Source of the DNA: Bacillus albus
GTDB taxonomy: Bacteria; Bacillota; Bacilli; Bacillales; Bacillaceae_G
Direction of reading: 5' to 3'
Assembly (NCBI RefSeq): GCF_001884185.1
Contig: NZ_MAOE01000033.1
Coordinates: 42,054-106,053, forward strand
Length of the DNA stretch: 64,000 nucleotides
Shown in pieces: positions 26,359 to 35,457 of the stretch. Positions within the stretch are counted from its first letter, which is position 1. Every line of letters begins with the position of its first letter. The position numbers and the translations under genes were made by a program. Under the pieces are notes generated by a model. The model made no database searches and had not been told where the DNA came from. It was given only the letters and a program-made list of their open reading frames with translations.

Positions 26359-27297
26359 TTACGCCGTTATTTTTTCTTCTTTTTTCACAACGACGGCTAC
26401 ATAACTGTGTAGTATCATTCCGACAATAACGAGGCTCATACCAACCCAAGATAAAGATGATGGAATTGGCGCAGATAGTAAGATGAGCTCTCCTACTAGC
26501 GCAAATAAAACTTCACCAGACTGAGTCGCTTCCACCGTTGCTAGTTTTTGCGGATCATCTTTTACAAGATCTGTCGCAAAGAAGAATAATACAGTCGCGA
26601 TTAAACCTGAACTAACCGCTACTATAAAACATTGAAAAACTTGACTACTTGACGGTAGCCCGCCTGTTGATACTTCATAACCAGATAGTAAAAACCAAAA
26701 TGGTAAGCTGGCTAATGTCATACCGAGAACTCGCTGGAATACGTCTAATTCCCCTTTACAAACTTGCATCATTTTTCGGTTTCCAAGAGGATACGCAAAC
26801 GCTGCAATAAGTACAGGCACTACACATAAAACGGTTTCACGAATTCCTAATGAAGAAGCATGTTCTACTTGCATGAGTACAACACCGCATAAAATAATGC
26901 CTGACATAACTAATTCCTTCATTGGAAGTTTTTTATGTAACGGGTCAATTGCAAAAAATGGTGTTAACAAAATTCCTGCGACGATCGTAATTTGCCATGT
27001 TGATGCAACGAGCCAACCAGGTCCAAAAGCTCCAGCAAAACTAAGTGGTGCATAGAAGAGGCCAAATCCAATGATACTCCACACTAACCATTCTTTCGGA
27101 TTATTTTTCATATATTGAAAGAGTTGCTTTAAGTTACCTCTATACATGACAATAAGTAAAAGCATTGGCACCATAAAGTAGTACCGTAATGATGCACTCC
27201 AAATCCAGCTTCCACCTTCTAAGTCCATCGCCCGGTTTAAAACGAAGGTAAAGGCAAAGAAAAATGATGCCAATATCCCTACTGCAATAGCTTTCAT
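26359..27297 (-). CDS. DMT superfamily transporter (EmrE/EamA type)
   Basis: 312 residues with ten hydrophobic segments in two similar halves, as in EamA/multidrug-resistance EmrE-type exporters. The first helix carries FFAFTFVLNRAMDLEGG, and the second half has SSGLIATVLFFFATDLVKDD and ATVEATQSGEVLFALVGELI, the conserved acidic spot near the end of helix 8. Substrate unknown. AAGGGGTTTTATA precedes the ATG. Confidence 0.82.
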   Translation of the reverse strand: MKAIAVGILASFFFAFTFVLNRAMDLEGGSWIWSASLRYYFMVPMLLLIVMYRGNLKQLFQYMKNNPKEWLVWSIIGFGLFYAPLSFAGAFGPGWLVASTWQITIVAGILLTPFFAIDPLHKKLPMKELVMSGIILCGVVLMQVEHASSLGIRETVLCVVPVLIAAFAYPLGNRKMMQVCKGELDVFQRVLGMTLASLPFWFLLSGYEVSTGGLPSSSQVFQCFIVAVSSGLIATVLFFFATDLVKDDPQKLATVEATQSGEVLFALVGELILLSAPIPSSLSWVGMSLVIVGMILHSYVAVVVKKEEKITA

Positions 27298-27368
27298 TAT
27301 AAAACCCCTTGTTAAGTTTCTTCTTAAATACTATACAACAAAATGAATATAATTAAAATTTGCAATCT

Positions 27369-27890
27369 TTAATTTGGACATAAACTAGCTCTATATAGTT
27401 TTCTCAATCGACTAATATGAGCTTGATGGTACCGATTATGATCTGCTATATGCCATATCCCCCATCTTATAGTCGCATTTTCTCCCTTTTCGTAAAAAAC
27501 TTCTCGTATTAAATCAGCTTCTGTTAGTTTCATGCATTCCTCATAAAACATATGATGCACTGCTTCATAATCTTGCATTAATTGTTGCAACGTCTGTTTT
27601 CTTAAACTTGGCAGTTCTCCTACTTCATTTAACATAGGTCCATATTTATTTTCAAGTGCGAATGGAACTGCTTCGCCTTTTAAGCGATATACCCAATGTA
27701 AATCAACAACTGCTAAATGTTGAAGTAGTTGTCCAATGCTATTTTCATTATTTTCTGATCCTTTAAAAGACAATTCTTTCTCATCAATACCTTCTACTAA
27801 CTTTTGCAATCGTTTAAATGTATCTGTAACAGTCGCATACAAAATCGCTACTTGCGGGTTCATATTTTTTTCTAAATGGAGATCTTTCAT
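27369..27890 (-). CDS. DinB family protein
   Basis: 173 residues of the DinB/YfiT four-helix fold. The metal-binding His residues are visible in LLQHLAVVDLHWVYRL and IWHIADHNRYHQAHISRLR. Members are metal-dependent and include thiol transferases; the specific reaction is unknown. AAAGGGAG precedes the ATG. It lies 15 bases downstream of a GNAT gene, and several short-spaced minus-strand genes follow the same direction from 30.4 kb, so a shared transcript is likely. Confidence 0.85.
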   Translation of the reverse strand: MKDLHLEKNMNPQVAILYATVTDTFKRLQKLVEGIDEKELSFKGSENNENSIGQLLQHLAVVDLHWVYRLKGEAVPFALENKYGPMLNEVGELPSLRKQTLQQLMQDYEAVHHMFYEECMKLTEADLIREVFYEKGENATIRWGIWHIADHNRYHQAHISRLRKLYRASLCPN

Positions 27891-27905
27891 ACTAAACTCC
27901 CTTTC

Positions 27906-28406
27906 TTAAAAGAATAACACCATATATTCATCGTCACTATATACACCGTTTATTTTTAAAGCTCTTTTTTCAATTCCATACGTTTGAAAGCCCATTGATT
28001 CATATAACTTTTTTGCTGGCTCGTTTGTGGACACAACACCTAATGTCAATTGTTCCAAGTTCATTTCTCTTGCTCTTTCAATTGCTTTACGTATTAACTC
28101 ACGTGCAAGACCACTTCTTCGATTACTTGCATCTACATACATTGCAACGATATGACCTTTATGTTTATACGCCTCTTTCTCTTCTGTTAGTAAAGTAACC
28201 ACTCCAACTAATTGATTCTTTTCATTAAAAGCACCGAATGTACAGCTAGTAGCAGCTGTTAAATTATTTTCCACTCGCTTAATCGGATTTTGCTGGCGAA
28301 TCGCTTCTTCATAAGTTGTTACAAAAGCCTCTGGATTTACTTGTAATGCTTGTAAACGTAACTCCCAATATTGTTTCGCATCTTCTTTCGTAAGTAATCG
28401 AATCAT
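27906..28406 (-). CDS. GNAT family N-acetyltransferase, 166 aa
   Basis: Motif A reads HIVAMYVDASNRRSGLAREL, with R-R-S-G-L-A as the acetyl-CoA loop; motif B is TNEPAKKLYESMGF. The N-terminus MIRLLTKEDAKQYWELRL is typical of the small-molecule GNATs of Bacillus. Acceptor unknown. Confidence 0.87.
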   Translation of the reverse strand: MIRLLTKEDAKQYWELRLQALQVNPEAFVTTYEEAIRQQNPIKRVENNLTAATSCTFGAFNEKNQLVGVVTLLTEEKEAYKHKGHIVAMYVDASNRRSGLARELIRKAIERAREMNLEQLTLGVVSTNEPAKKLYESMGFQTYGIEKRALKINGVYSDDEYMVLFF

Positions 28407-28440
28407 ATTTCTCCAGCCCCTTTAAGTTAACATAATATTT

Positions 28441-28986
28441 TTATAAACTACTATTTATGGATTCGTATTCTTCTCTTAACATACTATATCGATAACGATG
28501 AATGAACTTCCCTTGACGTAATCGATCATTTCTCATTAATCCTTCACAAATAAAACCAGCCTTTTCATAACTCTTTCTAGCTTGAAAATTATCTTCATCT
28601 ACACGTAGCCAAACTTTTTCTAATTCAAATTCAAAGAATGCTTCATGTAACATACTATATAAGGCCGCTATTCCATACCCTTTACCCCAGTATTCTTTAT
28701 TACCAATCGCGATTCCCAGTTCTGCATTTTTATTTGTTTTATCAAAGTTTTTAAGATCTACCCATCCAATATGTATGCCGTTCTCTGTAGTGATTGCTCT
28801 TTGTTCATAACCATTTTTTCGATTTATACATGCTTCAATCCATTTTTTCGTATCTTCACGAGTGAATGGTGGATATTGATCGGGTACCACTAAATGTTTC
28901 GTTACTTTTGTATCTAATGACCATTGATATCGATCTTCTACATCATTTAGTGTCAGTTCTCGTAATTGGACGAATGGTACATTCAC
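28441..28986 (-). CDS. GNAT acetyltransferase, RimJ/RimL type, 181 aa
   Basis: Has the RimL-type sequence NAELGIAIGNKEYWGKGYGI with the acetyl-CoA loop, then KVWLRVDEDNFQARKSYEKA and GFICEGLMR. RimL-type proteins acetylate protein N-termini or small amines; here undefined. The start is GTG behind GAAGGGG. It sits 15 bases after the nucleotidyltransferase gene. Confidence 0.87.
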   Translation of the reverse strand: MNVPFVQLRELTLNDVEDRYQWSLDTKVTKHLVVPDQYPPFTREDTKKWIEACINRKNGYEQRAITTENGIHIGWVDLKNFDKTNKNAELGIAIGNKEYWGKGYGIAALYSMLHEAFFEFELEKVWLRVDEDNFQARKSYEKAGFICEGLMRNDRLRQGKFIHRYRYSMLREEYESINSSL

Positions 28987-29001
28987 TTTGCTATCCCCTT
29001 C

Positions 29002-29703
29002 TTATTTTCCTATAGAAAACCCTTCAAACATTCTTCCTCCATACTGTTCTAGCGTTTTTTCTACAAAAGTAATTAATTTCATTTTCTCTCCCGTTGTATA
29101 AAAACAATCAAAAGCCGCTACAAATTGATCTGCATATTGTTCATCATATTTTCTAAGTACCCTTATAAACCATTTTGAACTTCCCAGCCATTTTCCATTT
29201 ACTCTTAATACATATTCATGTAATAAATCAGCTAATAAATTCGCGATAAATAACTCTTCTTCTCTTTTTGATGCACCAATAAAATCATCCAAAGTATCTG
29301 TAATAAAATACCGCTTCTGCTTCATCATCTCTTCAGTCCATTTTGCTGGTCCTTTACTTAGTAAATCATTCGCTTCTTTTTTTAATTCCTCTACAATTTC
29401 ATTTTCCCCTTTTAATACAATTCCCTCTGCAACTAATTGTGGCAACGAAGGTCTTCCGCGATCACAATCCATTTTAAAAAAGGATTTTATCGTTTCAAAA
29501 TTATGTACAAATACCTCAACGGGCCATCCATTACTATAGAAAGATTCTCTATAACAAGATGACAAACTACGATCTACTATTACAATATCCAGGTCAGATG
29601 TTTTTGTCGCCTCTCCCCGTGCAACGCTTCCTCCTAGTAAAGCTACATCACAATTCGGAAATTGTGATGTAATGATGCTTTGTGCTGCTTCCATTGGTTT
29701 CAT
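29002..29703 (-). CDS. Nucleotidyltransferase-domain protein
   Basis: 233 residues. The N-terminal part has the pol-beta-type motif LLGGSVARGEATKTSDLDIV, i.e. GS followed by D-x-D, the metal site of nucleotidyltransferases, with the third acidic residue likely in WPVEVFVHNFE. The C-terminal 120 residues are helical, as in aminoglycoside-adenylyltransferase-like or kanamycin nucleotidyltransferase proteins. The substrate is unknown. Confidence 0.8.
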   Translation of the reverse strand: MKPMEAAQSIITSQFPNCDVALLGGSVARGEATKTSDLDIVIVDRSLSSCYRESFYSNGWPVEVFVHNFETIKSFFKMDCDRGRPSLPQLVAEGIVLKGENEIVEELKKEANDLLSKGPAKWTEEMMKQKRYFITDTLDDFIGASKREEELFIANLLADLLHEYVLRVNGKWLGSSKWFIRVLRKYDEQYADQFVAAFDCFYTTGEKMKLITFVEKTLEQYGGRMFEGFSIGK

Positions 29704-29719
29704 AACCGTTCCCCTTTTC

Positions 29720-30403
29720 TTATTTCACTTTCTTTTTTTCAGCTCTTTCTCTCGCTTTTTTTATATACGGTTCTGCGTCTGGTGTTTTGCATGACGTTGC
29801 CCCGTGATCAACGTGTACTTTTCCAATTTCACGTGCAATTTCAATCGCTTTTCGCTCTAAGTCTTCATTACGAATTCCTATCGCAATTAAAGCACTATTC
29901 ATTGCTTCTCTTTTTCTATTTTTTTCATTATGTATATTTTCTTTAATCTCTTCTAGATAAGGAGAGAAGAAATCATCCTGTAACGTTTTATTTTTAATCG
30001 CAATATTTGCTAATAAAGACCAGCCTGCTCTTCCAACCCATTCATCATCACACTTTGTCCATTCTTCCATTCTTTCTATCGCGATTGGCGACGTACAAAT
30101 AGCCGTCATCAAAACGTCCATTAAACAATAATAATCAACTTCCTGTACCCATTCATTTAACTGTTCTGTCGTAACTTTTTTCGGATCTAATATCATCGTT
30201 GCTAATGTCATTGCATCCATATTTTTTGTTTCCCATAATAAAATCGCTAAATCATGATCTTTTTTTATCTTCTTTTTTAACAATTTTAAATTGGCAAAAC
30301 TAACTCCGAATAGTGGCTCTTTCGCCCCGTGATTTTTATACGTTTTACGATTTTGTTCTGTTCCATATTCCTCTAGTTTCTGCATTACTTCTTCAAGTAA
30401 CAT
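29720..30403 (-). CDS. DNA alkylation repair protein, AlkD-like HEAT repeat
   Basis: 227 residues of repeated helical pairs typical of AlkD: FGVSFANLKLLKKKIKKDHD, LAILLWETKNMDAMTLATMI, WTKCDDEWVGRAGWSLLAN and MNSALIAIGIRNEDLERKAI. AlkD-type glycosylases remove bulky or cationic alkylated bases without flipping them. The C-terminus CKTPDAEPYIKKARERAEKK is also characteristic of this paralogue. Whether this copy retains glycosylase activity is untested. GAGGTGGGC precedes the ATG. It starts the minus-strand run that ends at 27369. Confidence 0.8.
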   Translation of the reverse strand: MLLEEVMQKLEEYGTEQNRKTYKNHGAKEPLFGVSFANLKLLKKKIKKDHDLAILLWETKNMDAMTLATMILDPKKVTTEQLNEWVQEVDYYCLMDVLMTAICTSPIAIERMEEWTKCDDEWVGRAGWSLLANIAIKNKTLQDDFFSPYLEEIKENIHNEKNRKREAMNSALIAIGIRNEDLERKAIEIAREIGKVHVDHGATSCKTPDAEPYIKKARERAEKKKVK

Positions 30404-30545
30404 ATGCCCACCTCTTTATCTTTTCTGTTGACTTCATATATGTATGTACGATATATTCTACATTACTTTTTGGTTTTCCTATATTTATTTTTTAAATACG
30501 GTATGTGAAATTTCAAAATTGCTACAGATAACTAAAACAACCACT

Positions 30546-30580
30546 AAAAACCTGTACATTTTACATATACAGGTTTTTAT
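30546..30580 (-). terminator. Terminator of the PLP-lyase-like gene
   Basis: AAAAACCTGTA and TACAGGTTTTT arms with an 11-base loop. The remainder of 30404-30643 shows nothing else. Confidence 0.8.
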
Positions 30581-30643
30581 TTCATTAATTTTCCAAAGTG
30601 TAAGAAATAGAATGTGATAGAACTTTTATTGGTTTGATTTTCT

Positions 30644-31591
30644 CTATATTTGTTGTAAGCTCTTTACATCTGACCACTCTTCTATAGACCCGGCATCCGG
30701 AAAAACTGTAACTACATTAAAATTCGCACCTTTTTCTTTTCCAATTTGTTTAGCAGCTAATAAATTCGCCGCTGCAGACGTTCCTATTTTCATACCAGTT
30801 TCATTATAAAAACGTGCCATTTCATACAAGGTTTCTTCATATGAATATGTCCATTGTTTTTCTATCAAATTATCTTCCTGTTCTATGAAATGTTGTTTCC
30901 TTCCTAAGCCGAATCCACCTGATCCAGCATATTTCTTTAAATCATTTGGTGGTTGTTCGGAACCATAGGGCAATTCAGCAGGCATTACTAAATGTAGCTC
31001 AACTTTTTTTGTATAATTCTTTACTGCTTTATAGACCCCCATTAGAGTTCCACCACTACCAGCAGATGCTACCCATGCGTGTATTGGTTTTCCATGCATT
31101 TGTGAAATAATTTCTCGACCTGTACCTTCTATATGGCTTAATAGATTTGCATTATTATAATGTTGAAATAAAAAGTATAGCTCTGGTTTTTGATTGCTAA
31201 TCTCAATTGTCTTTTCAATTACTGCGTAAAAACCCATACATTTATCAACTAAAATCACGTTAGCTCCATAATGTTTAAGTTCATTTAGTAGTGATTTACC
31301 AGTTCCAGAACTTAAAACTAACGTGCATTGAACTCCTAAACAATAACAAATATAACCAATTGATTTTGCTAAGCTTCCACCGCTATACTCTAAAATATGT
31401 CGTTTTTTGTCCGATTCTTGTAAATATTTATTAATCATTCCAAGTGCGGCTCTATCCTTAATCGATCCTGTAGGGTTGTGCCATTCACATTTAGCATAAA
31501 TAGAAAGACCCTTCGTTTCTTCGCATTCTAATTTAATGAGAGGTGTATTCCCAACATTTTTAGCGAACTCATTAAAATGCTTTAATGTCAT
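30644..31591 (-). CDS. PLP-dependent cysteine-synthase-like enzyme
   Basis: 315 residues of fold type II. The PLP Lys is in NPTGSIKDRAALGM, followed by the phosphate-region loop ILEYSGGSLAKSIGYI, where CysK would have TSGNTG; the late loop ASAGSGGTLMGVYKA is intact. The substitution at the substrate loop suggests a substrate other than O-acetylserine. I chose the ATG at 31591 because GGAGG lies 9 bases upstream. Single gene with its own terminator. Confidence 0.8.
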   Translation of the reverse strand: MTLKHFNEFAKNVGNTPLIKLECEETKGLSIYAKCEWHNPTGSIKDRAALGMINKYLQESDKKRHILEYSGGSLAKSIGYICYCLGVQCTLVLSSGTGKSLLNELKHYGANVILVDKCMGFYAVIEKTIEISNQKPELYFLFQHYNNANLLSHIEGTGREIISQMHGKPIHAWVASAGSGGTLMGVYKAVKNYTKKVELHLVMPAELPYGSEQPPNDLKKYAGSGGFGLGRKQHFIEQEDNLIEKQWTYSYEETLYEMARFYNETGMKIGTSAAANLLAAKQIGKEKGANFNVVTVFPDAGSIEEWSDVKSLQQI

Positions 31592-31680
31592 ACTTCTATA
31601 CCTCCTACATAAATCATATTTATTTTTAACCAAAATACTTTCGAAATTTTAATAACTCTCTTAAATAAATCTTTTTATAT

Positions 31681-31711
31681 AAAAATCCCTACAAATGCTG
31701 TAGGGATTTTT
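31681..31711 (-). terminator. Terminator of the VOC gene
   Basis: AAAAATCCCTACA and TGTAGGGATTTTT perfect arms. Confidence 0.85.
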
Positions 31712-31758
31712 GACTAAATCATTTTTGTTACACTCCATTACATACGAAAAGAGCTTCT

Positions 31759-32148
31759 TTATTCAAATGCGTTCATTAGCACAATTCTCCAACCATCTGG
31801 ATCCTCTATTGTGGTCCCTTTCTCTATCCAATACGGATTTTCTGGTTCCACCTCATGATAGCCCATATTACTTAATCGATTCACTATTTTTTCAATTTCA
31901 TCTTTATTAGGCATATAAAAAACTAGTAAATTATCTTTTGTCGGTGCCGGACATGGACTTCCATTAATGTGCGTTGTAAACTCTAAATGATACTCGGCAT
32001 CCGGTAATCCAAACATAACCCCATCATATCCTTCATGATTATGGAATTCTCCTATACGCTTTAACCCTAACCCCGTCTCATAAAAATTAATAACTTCTTC
32101 AAATTTATCTGTTGGTCTTGCAATTCTAAATTGAACCCAATTCTTCAT
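31759..32148 (-). CDS. VOC family protein (glyoxalase/bleomycin-resistance fold)
   Basis: 129 residues beginning MKNWVQFRIARPTDKFEEVI. The two beta-alpha-beta modules of the VOC fold are visible, with late motif GTTIEDPDGWRIVLMN carrying the conserved Glu/Asp. Metal ligands are plausible (HLEFTTHI, TIEDPDG) but the activity is unknown. ATG at 32148 follows AGGAGGAG by 6 bases. Confidence 0.85.
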   Translation of the reverse strand: MKNWVQFRIARPTDKFEEVINFYETGLGLKRIGEFHNHEGYDGVMFGLPDAEYHLEFTTHINGSPCPAPTKDNLLVFYMPNKDEIEKIVNRLSNMGYHEVEPENPYWIEKGTTIEDPDGWRIVLMNAFE

Positions 32149-32264
32149 GCAAATCTCCTCCTTTTCATTTTCCAAAGCTTTATAGTAATCATTATAAGTT
32201 ACATATATTACCTTTCATATCCCTCATTAGTATGAGATCTGCCTAAGTTGAAAGGCCTATTAGT

Positions 32265-32507
32265 TTATAAATAGTAGGACTTTAGTATTAAATTTATATA
32301 AAAATAGTTATATAAATAATGAGATGAAATAAATAGTTCTTCCTTATATTTTATTACGTATGAAAAAGGTCTCCTTGTAGGGTCTCCTTGTAGGGTCTTT
32401 ATATACCAATCGGCAGATCTTTGTACAGCCTTATTCGCATCTTCCACCACACCATGAAATGCATTATATAGTCGACTAAATTGGATATATTTTACTTTAT
32501 CTTCCAT
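32265..32507 (-). CDS. Hypothetical protein, C-terminus altered by a 13-bp tandem duplication
   Basis: 80 codons beginning MEDKVKYIQFSRLYNAFHGV. A perfect duplication of 13 bases at 32368-32393 follows codon ACC. With a single copy, the frame would read KTLQGDLFHT and stop, giving a product of about 46 residues; with two copies it shifts into an AT-rich run ending at 32265. I infer that the shorter product is ancestral. The start has only a weak AGGAA site. No family recognised. Confidence 0.45.
   Translation of the reverse strand: MEDKVKYIQFSRLYNAFHGVVEDANKAVQRSADWYIKTLQGDPTRRPFSYVIKYKEELFISSHYLYNYFYINLILKSYYL
32368..32393. repeat. 13-bp perfect tandem duplication
   Basis: GGTCTCCTTGTAG occurs twice in direct succession and changes the reading frame of the minus-strand ORF. 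The stretch 32508-32805 upstream holds no gene that I can support. Confidence 0.9.
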
Positions 32508-32805
32508 TTCCTAACTTTATTCGCTCGTAATGGGATGAAAATGAAGTCATACGAAAGTACGGTTAGTTCCCTTCCTTTTAACACTTTAGTCTAATTCCTA
32601 TAAATTTTTTATTTCCTACTTCCAAGAAATAGAGTTTTAATTTTATTAAAACTCTCTAATATATTTAACCCTTTAATAGTTAAAAGAAAGAGAAAATCTT
32701 CACAAAATACACGAATCTACTAATAGTTTTTGTCACAACTTTAACCCAACAATACTTACTAATACACATCAGAGGATATTAGGTTTAAATTAAGGAGAGA
32801 TTATA

Positions 32806-32925
32806 ATAAAAATCGTAATTATGCTTTACGAAGGAATTACAGCATTAGATGCTATAATGCTGTACGAAGTATTTAATACAGAAAATAATAACAACATAAA
32901 GTTTCTTGATAAAACTAGCGGGTGA
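32806..32925 (+). pseudogene. Remnant of a DJ-1/PfpI family gene
   Basis: Behind AAGGAG with 8-base spacing is codon ATA, then KIVIMLYEGITALDAIMLYE and VFNTENNNNIKFLDKTSG before a TGA. This is the first strand-helix of DJ-1/PfpI proteins (usual MKIVxLLYxGxTALDAxGPYE), normally 190-220 residues. The start is changed to ATA, the frame stops after 39 codons, and the downstream 80 bases show no continuation. The region 32926-33175 holds no further gene that I can support. Confidence 0.65.
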
Positions 32926-33175
32926 ATTAATTTTGATGATTGAAGAGTTTGTAACGAGAGGTTCATACTGAATTCAAGCTTCATTTTAGGCCCAATAAAC
33001 CTCACAAACCACATGAATTAAAAAGTAGCCTAAAGGCAAAATTTATTCCCATGAAATATTTAAATTCATATGCAATTTTATACAACCACTTTTTTATAAA
33101 GCAAGAAAAGTGGTTGTATGTTTTAAAAAGTATTCTTCGTTACAAAATCACGCTAAATTTTTCATTAAACTATAA

Positions 33176-33436
33176 CTACTCATTTTCTTTTTTCTTCTTT
33201 TGTTCCTCAGATGGCTCTTCCGTTGGATCTGGTTCTTGTTCATCCCTTTTGTTTAACTCATTATTTTTTTCTTTAGCAGGATCTTGTTTTTCATTTTTTT
33301 CTTCCTGTCGTTGTTCAGAAGGTTCCTCAGTCGGATCTGGCTCCTTTTCATCTTTTGGAGCTGGATTACAGCCAATTAATAAACCTACTGTAAATATGCT
33401 TGTCATACATATTGAAAGCATTTTTTTATAATTCAA
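33176..33436 (-). CDS. Small lipoprotein with repeated acidic motif
   Basis: 86 residues. The signal ends in the lipobox LLIGC. The mature part is low-complexity and highly charged, with the ten-residue motif EPDPTEEPSE present twice, separated by a Lys/Glu/Asn-rich spacer. It looks like a flexible surface linker. AGGAGG lies upstream with an ATG at 33436. No family recognised. Confidence 0.65.
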   Translation of the reverse strand: MNYKKMLSICMTSIFTVGLLIGCNPAPKDEKEPDPTEEPSEQRQEEKNEKQDPAKEKNNELNKRDEQEPDPTEEPSEEQKKKKENE

Positions 33437-33653
33437 TTAAAGCACCTCCTAAAATGAATATCTCTTGTATTGTTTCCAACTCATAATTAAAATTATCCAA
33501 TTATTTTTGACGTTTCTTTCAAAATGACATCCCTTTAAAATCTTACATACTTTTGGCCAAACTTTTTTACGATTGTACAAAAGTTTTTTTGCAATTACCT
33601 CCCTATAATTGCTAATATAGTAGAGTAGAACTTTTATAGAGAGAAGGAAAATT

Positions 33654-34481
33654 ATGCACAATGGAATTCGAATGACAACTTTAGTGAAAAGGGCTATGTT
33701 GATTTGCGCGGGGGTATTATTTACATACGAAGCGACTTTAGGATCAACACATACTGCTCTCGCAAGTACAGAAGATGAAGCAAAATCTGTTCAACTTGTA
33801 AGTGAAATTCAATCGTCTCTTGCACCGAAAGAAGCTCCAAAACAATATAACGGGCAAGTTAGAAAAGTCGCTTACTTAACATTTGATGATGGTCCTGGAA
33901 AATACACAGCTGAGCTTTTAGATATGTTAAAGAAAGAAAATGCAAAAGCAACATTTTTCCTAATTGGTTCAAACGTAAAAGCATTCCCGGATCTTGTAAA
34001 ACGTGAAGATGCTGAAGGCCACTACGTTGGGATGCACAGTATGACTCATAACTACAAGAAGCTTTACACAGAAGGTCATTACGTAGATGAAATGAAAGAA
34101 GATCAAGGCTTAATTGCCGGTGTTCTAGGTAAATCGCCAGTATTAACTCGTCCATCTTATGGCTCAATGCCAGGATTAAACGAAGCTCTTCGCAACAAAG
34201 TTGTCGAAAATGGCTTAAAAGTTTGGGATTGGACAATTGATTCTTTAGACTGGAAATATAACAAAATGCCAGTTGACGCTGCTTCAGCTAAAATTGTAGA
34301 AAACGTACTAAATGGTGCGAACAAACCGACAGAAGTTATTCTTATGCACGACATTCATCCACAATCTGTTAAAGCAGTACCTGGAATTATTAAAGGGCTG
34401 AAAGAAAAAGGATATGAATTAGAAAGTTATAGTGAGAACGAACACTTCCCATTAAACTTCTGGCACGATAATCGTATGTAA
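33654..34481 (+). CDS. Polysaccharide deacetylase, peptidoglycan GlcNAc deacetylase type
   Basis: 275 residues. A signal-anchor occupies residues 10-36. The NodB domain follows: TFDDGPGKYT (catalytic Asp78, metal Asp79), the metal site HSMTH (His128, His132), RPSYG and LMHDIHPQ with the catalytic His. It matches the chromosomal NodB deacetylases of the B. cereus group such as BC1960/BC1974, which remove acetyl groups from peptidoglycan N-acetylglucosamine and affect lysozyme resistance. AGAAGG precedes the ATG. Monocistronic. Confidence 0.88.
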   Translation: MHNGIRMTTLVKRAMLICAGVLFTYEATLGSTHTALASTEDEAKSVQLVSEIQSSLAPKEAPKQYNGQVRKVAYLTFDDGPGKYTAELLDMLKKENAKATFFLIGSNVKAFPDLVKREDAEGHYVGMHSMTHNYKKLYTEGHYVDEMKEDQGLIAGVLGKSPVLTRPSYGSMPGLNEALRNKVVENGLKVWDWTIDSLDWKYNKMPVDAASAKIVENVLNGANKPTEVILMHDIHPQSVKAVPGIIKGLKEKGYELESYSENEHFPLNFWHDNRM

Positions 34482-34483
34482 TG

Positions 34484-34527
34484 AAAAAGACTCTATTTCC
34501 TCTAGTAGGTTATTGAGTCTTTTTTTA
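34484..34527 (+). terminator. Terminator of the deacetylase gene
   Basis: AAAAAGACTC and GAGTCTTTTT arms with a 17-base loop and a further T run. Confidence 0.8.
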
Positions 34528-34683
34528 TCAAATTGGGAAATTCCCTTACATAGAATACCTATACAAAATTTCACCGTATTAATAATATATGTCTCTTCCT
34601 TTTAGCAAGAAACAATCAAATAAATGTAACTTTGAAAAATGTCATGCTATACTATAGCCTAGTTTAAAATAAGTAGGTGTCAT

Positions 34684-35346
34684 ATGATAGTTTATACAGT
34701 TCAAGCTGAAGCAGCATGGAAACAATTTAAGAAACTTGGTTATTTAGAAGGAAGTAAAGAAAACATTGATCCCGATTTTATATATTCATACGATTGGATG
34801 GTACGTGTAGCTAAAAACAGATTACCCCATTATGAAGGTGACTATCCTATTTGGGTTTGGGAAGCAAATAATTATCCAAACCGAAATCATAAAGCTTGGG
34901 GTAGGGAAAATTCAAAAATGGTAATTTTAACACTTGATGTGCCAGAAGAATCGATACTATGGAGTGATATTAGTTACTGGTGTTGTGCTATGGGTGATAG
35001 TTCTAAGTATTTTCATCAAACTAATAAACCAACATTAGAAGACTGGTTTACTTTTATGGATGAAGAGTACAAATTAATATTCGATTTCGACTATTTGTTA
35101 TCATATCCTGATTGGTATAAAGGTAAAGAGGCTTCATTAGAAAAACAAGGTGTTATCGGCAAAATCCCTCTTTCCTTTGTAAAAAAAGTAAGACGTTTTC
35201 GTGCTAAGGAAGATAAATCTATTAATGAAATCAGAAGTGATAACTGGGTTAATAGAAAAGAAAACCGTATTAAAAAGATGAATCAAAAATTAAGAAAAAG
35301 AAAAGAAAAGCAAAAAAGATTGCAAAAGCGATTTATACGAAATTAA
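34684..35346 (+). CDS. DUF3841 protein
   Basis: 220 residues starting MIVYTVQAEAAWKQFKKLGY, with PIWVWEANNYPNRN and MVILTLDVPEESILWSD, the DUF3841 signature (a small alpha/beta domain of about 180 residues). The C-terminus is a strongly basic helix (KMNQKLRKRKEKQKRLQKRF) that may bind nucleic acid; this is inference. Function unknown. Confidence 0.75.
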   Translation: MIVYTVQAEAAWKQFKKLGYLEGSKENIDPDFIYSYDWMVRVAKNRLPHYEGDYPIWVWEANNYPNRNHKAWGRENSKMVILTLDVPEESILWSDISYWCCAMGDSSKYFHQTNKPTLEDWFTFMDEEYKLIFDFDYLLSYPDWYKGKEASLEKQGVIGKIPLSFVKKVRRFRAKEDKSINEIRSDNWVNRKENRIKKMNQKLRKRKEKQKRLQKRFIRN

Positions 35347-35376
35347 CATATATATCAAAATACAGTACGAAATTAT

Positions 35377-35409
35377 GGATTGGATATACAAATTCAATCC
35401 TATTTTTTT
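35377..35409 (+). terminator. Terminator of the DUF3841 gene
   Basis: GGATTG and CAATCC arms with TATTTTTTT following; the flanking GGATAT/AT sequences allow some extension. Confidence 0.65.
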
Positions 35410-35457
35410 ATATTATCAACACTTTAGCACATATTACTCTTAAGGAGTGATGTGTAT

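Noticed and set aside
32826-33014. 62-codon minus-strand ORF
   Set aside because: Antisense to the PfpI remnant, whose protein similarity is clear; no ribosome site.
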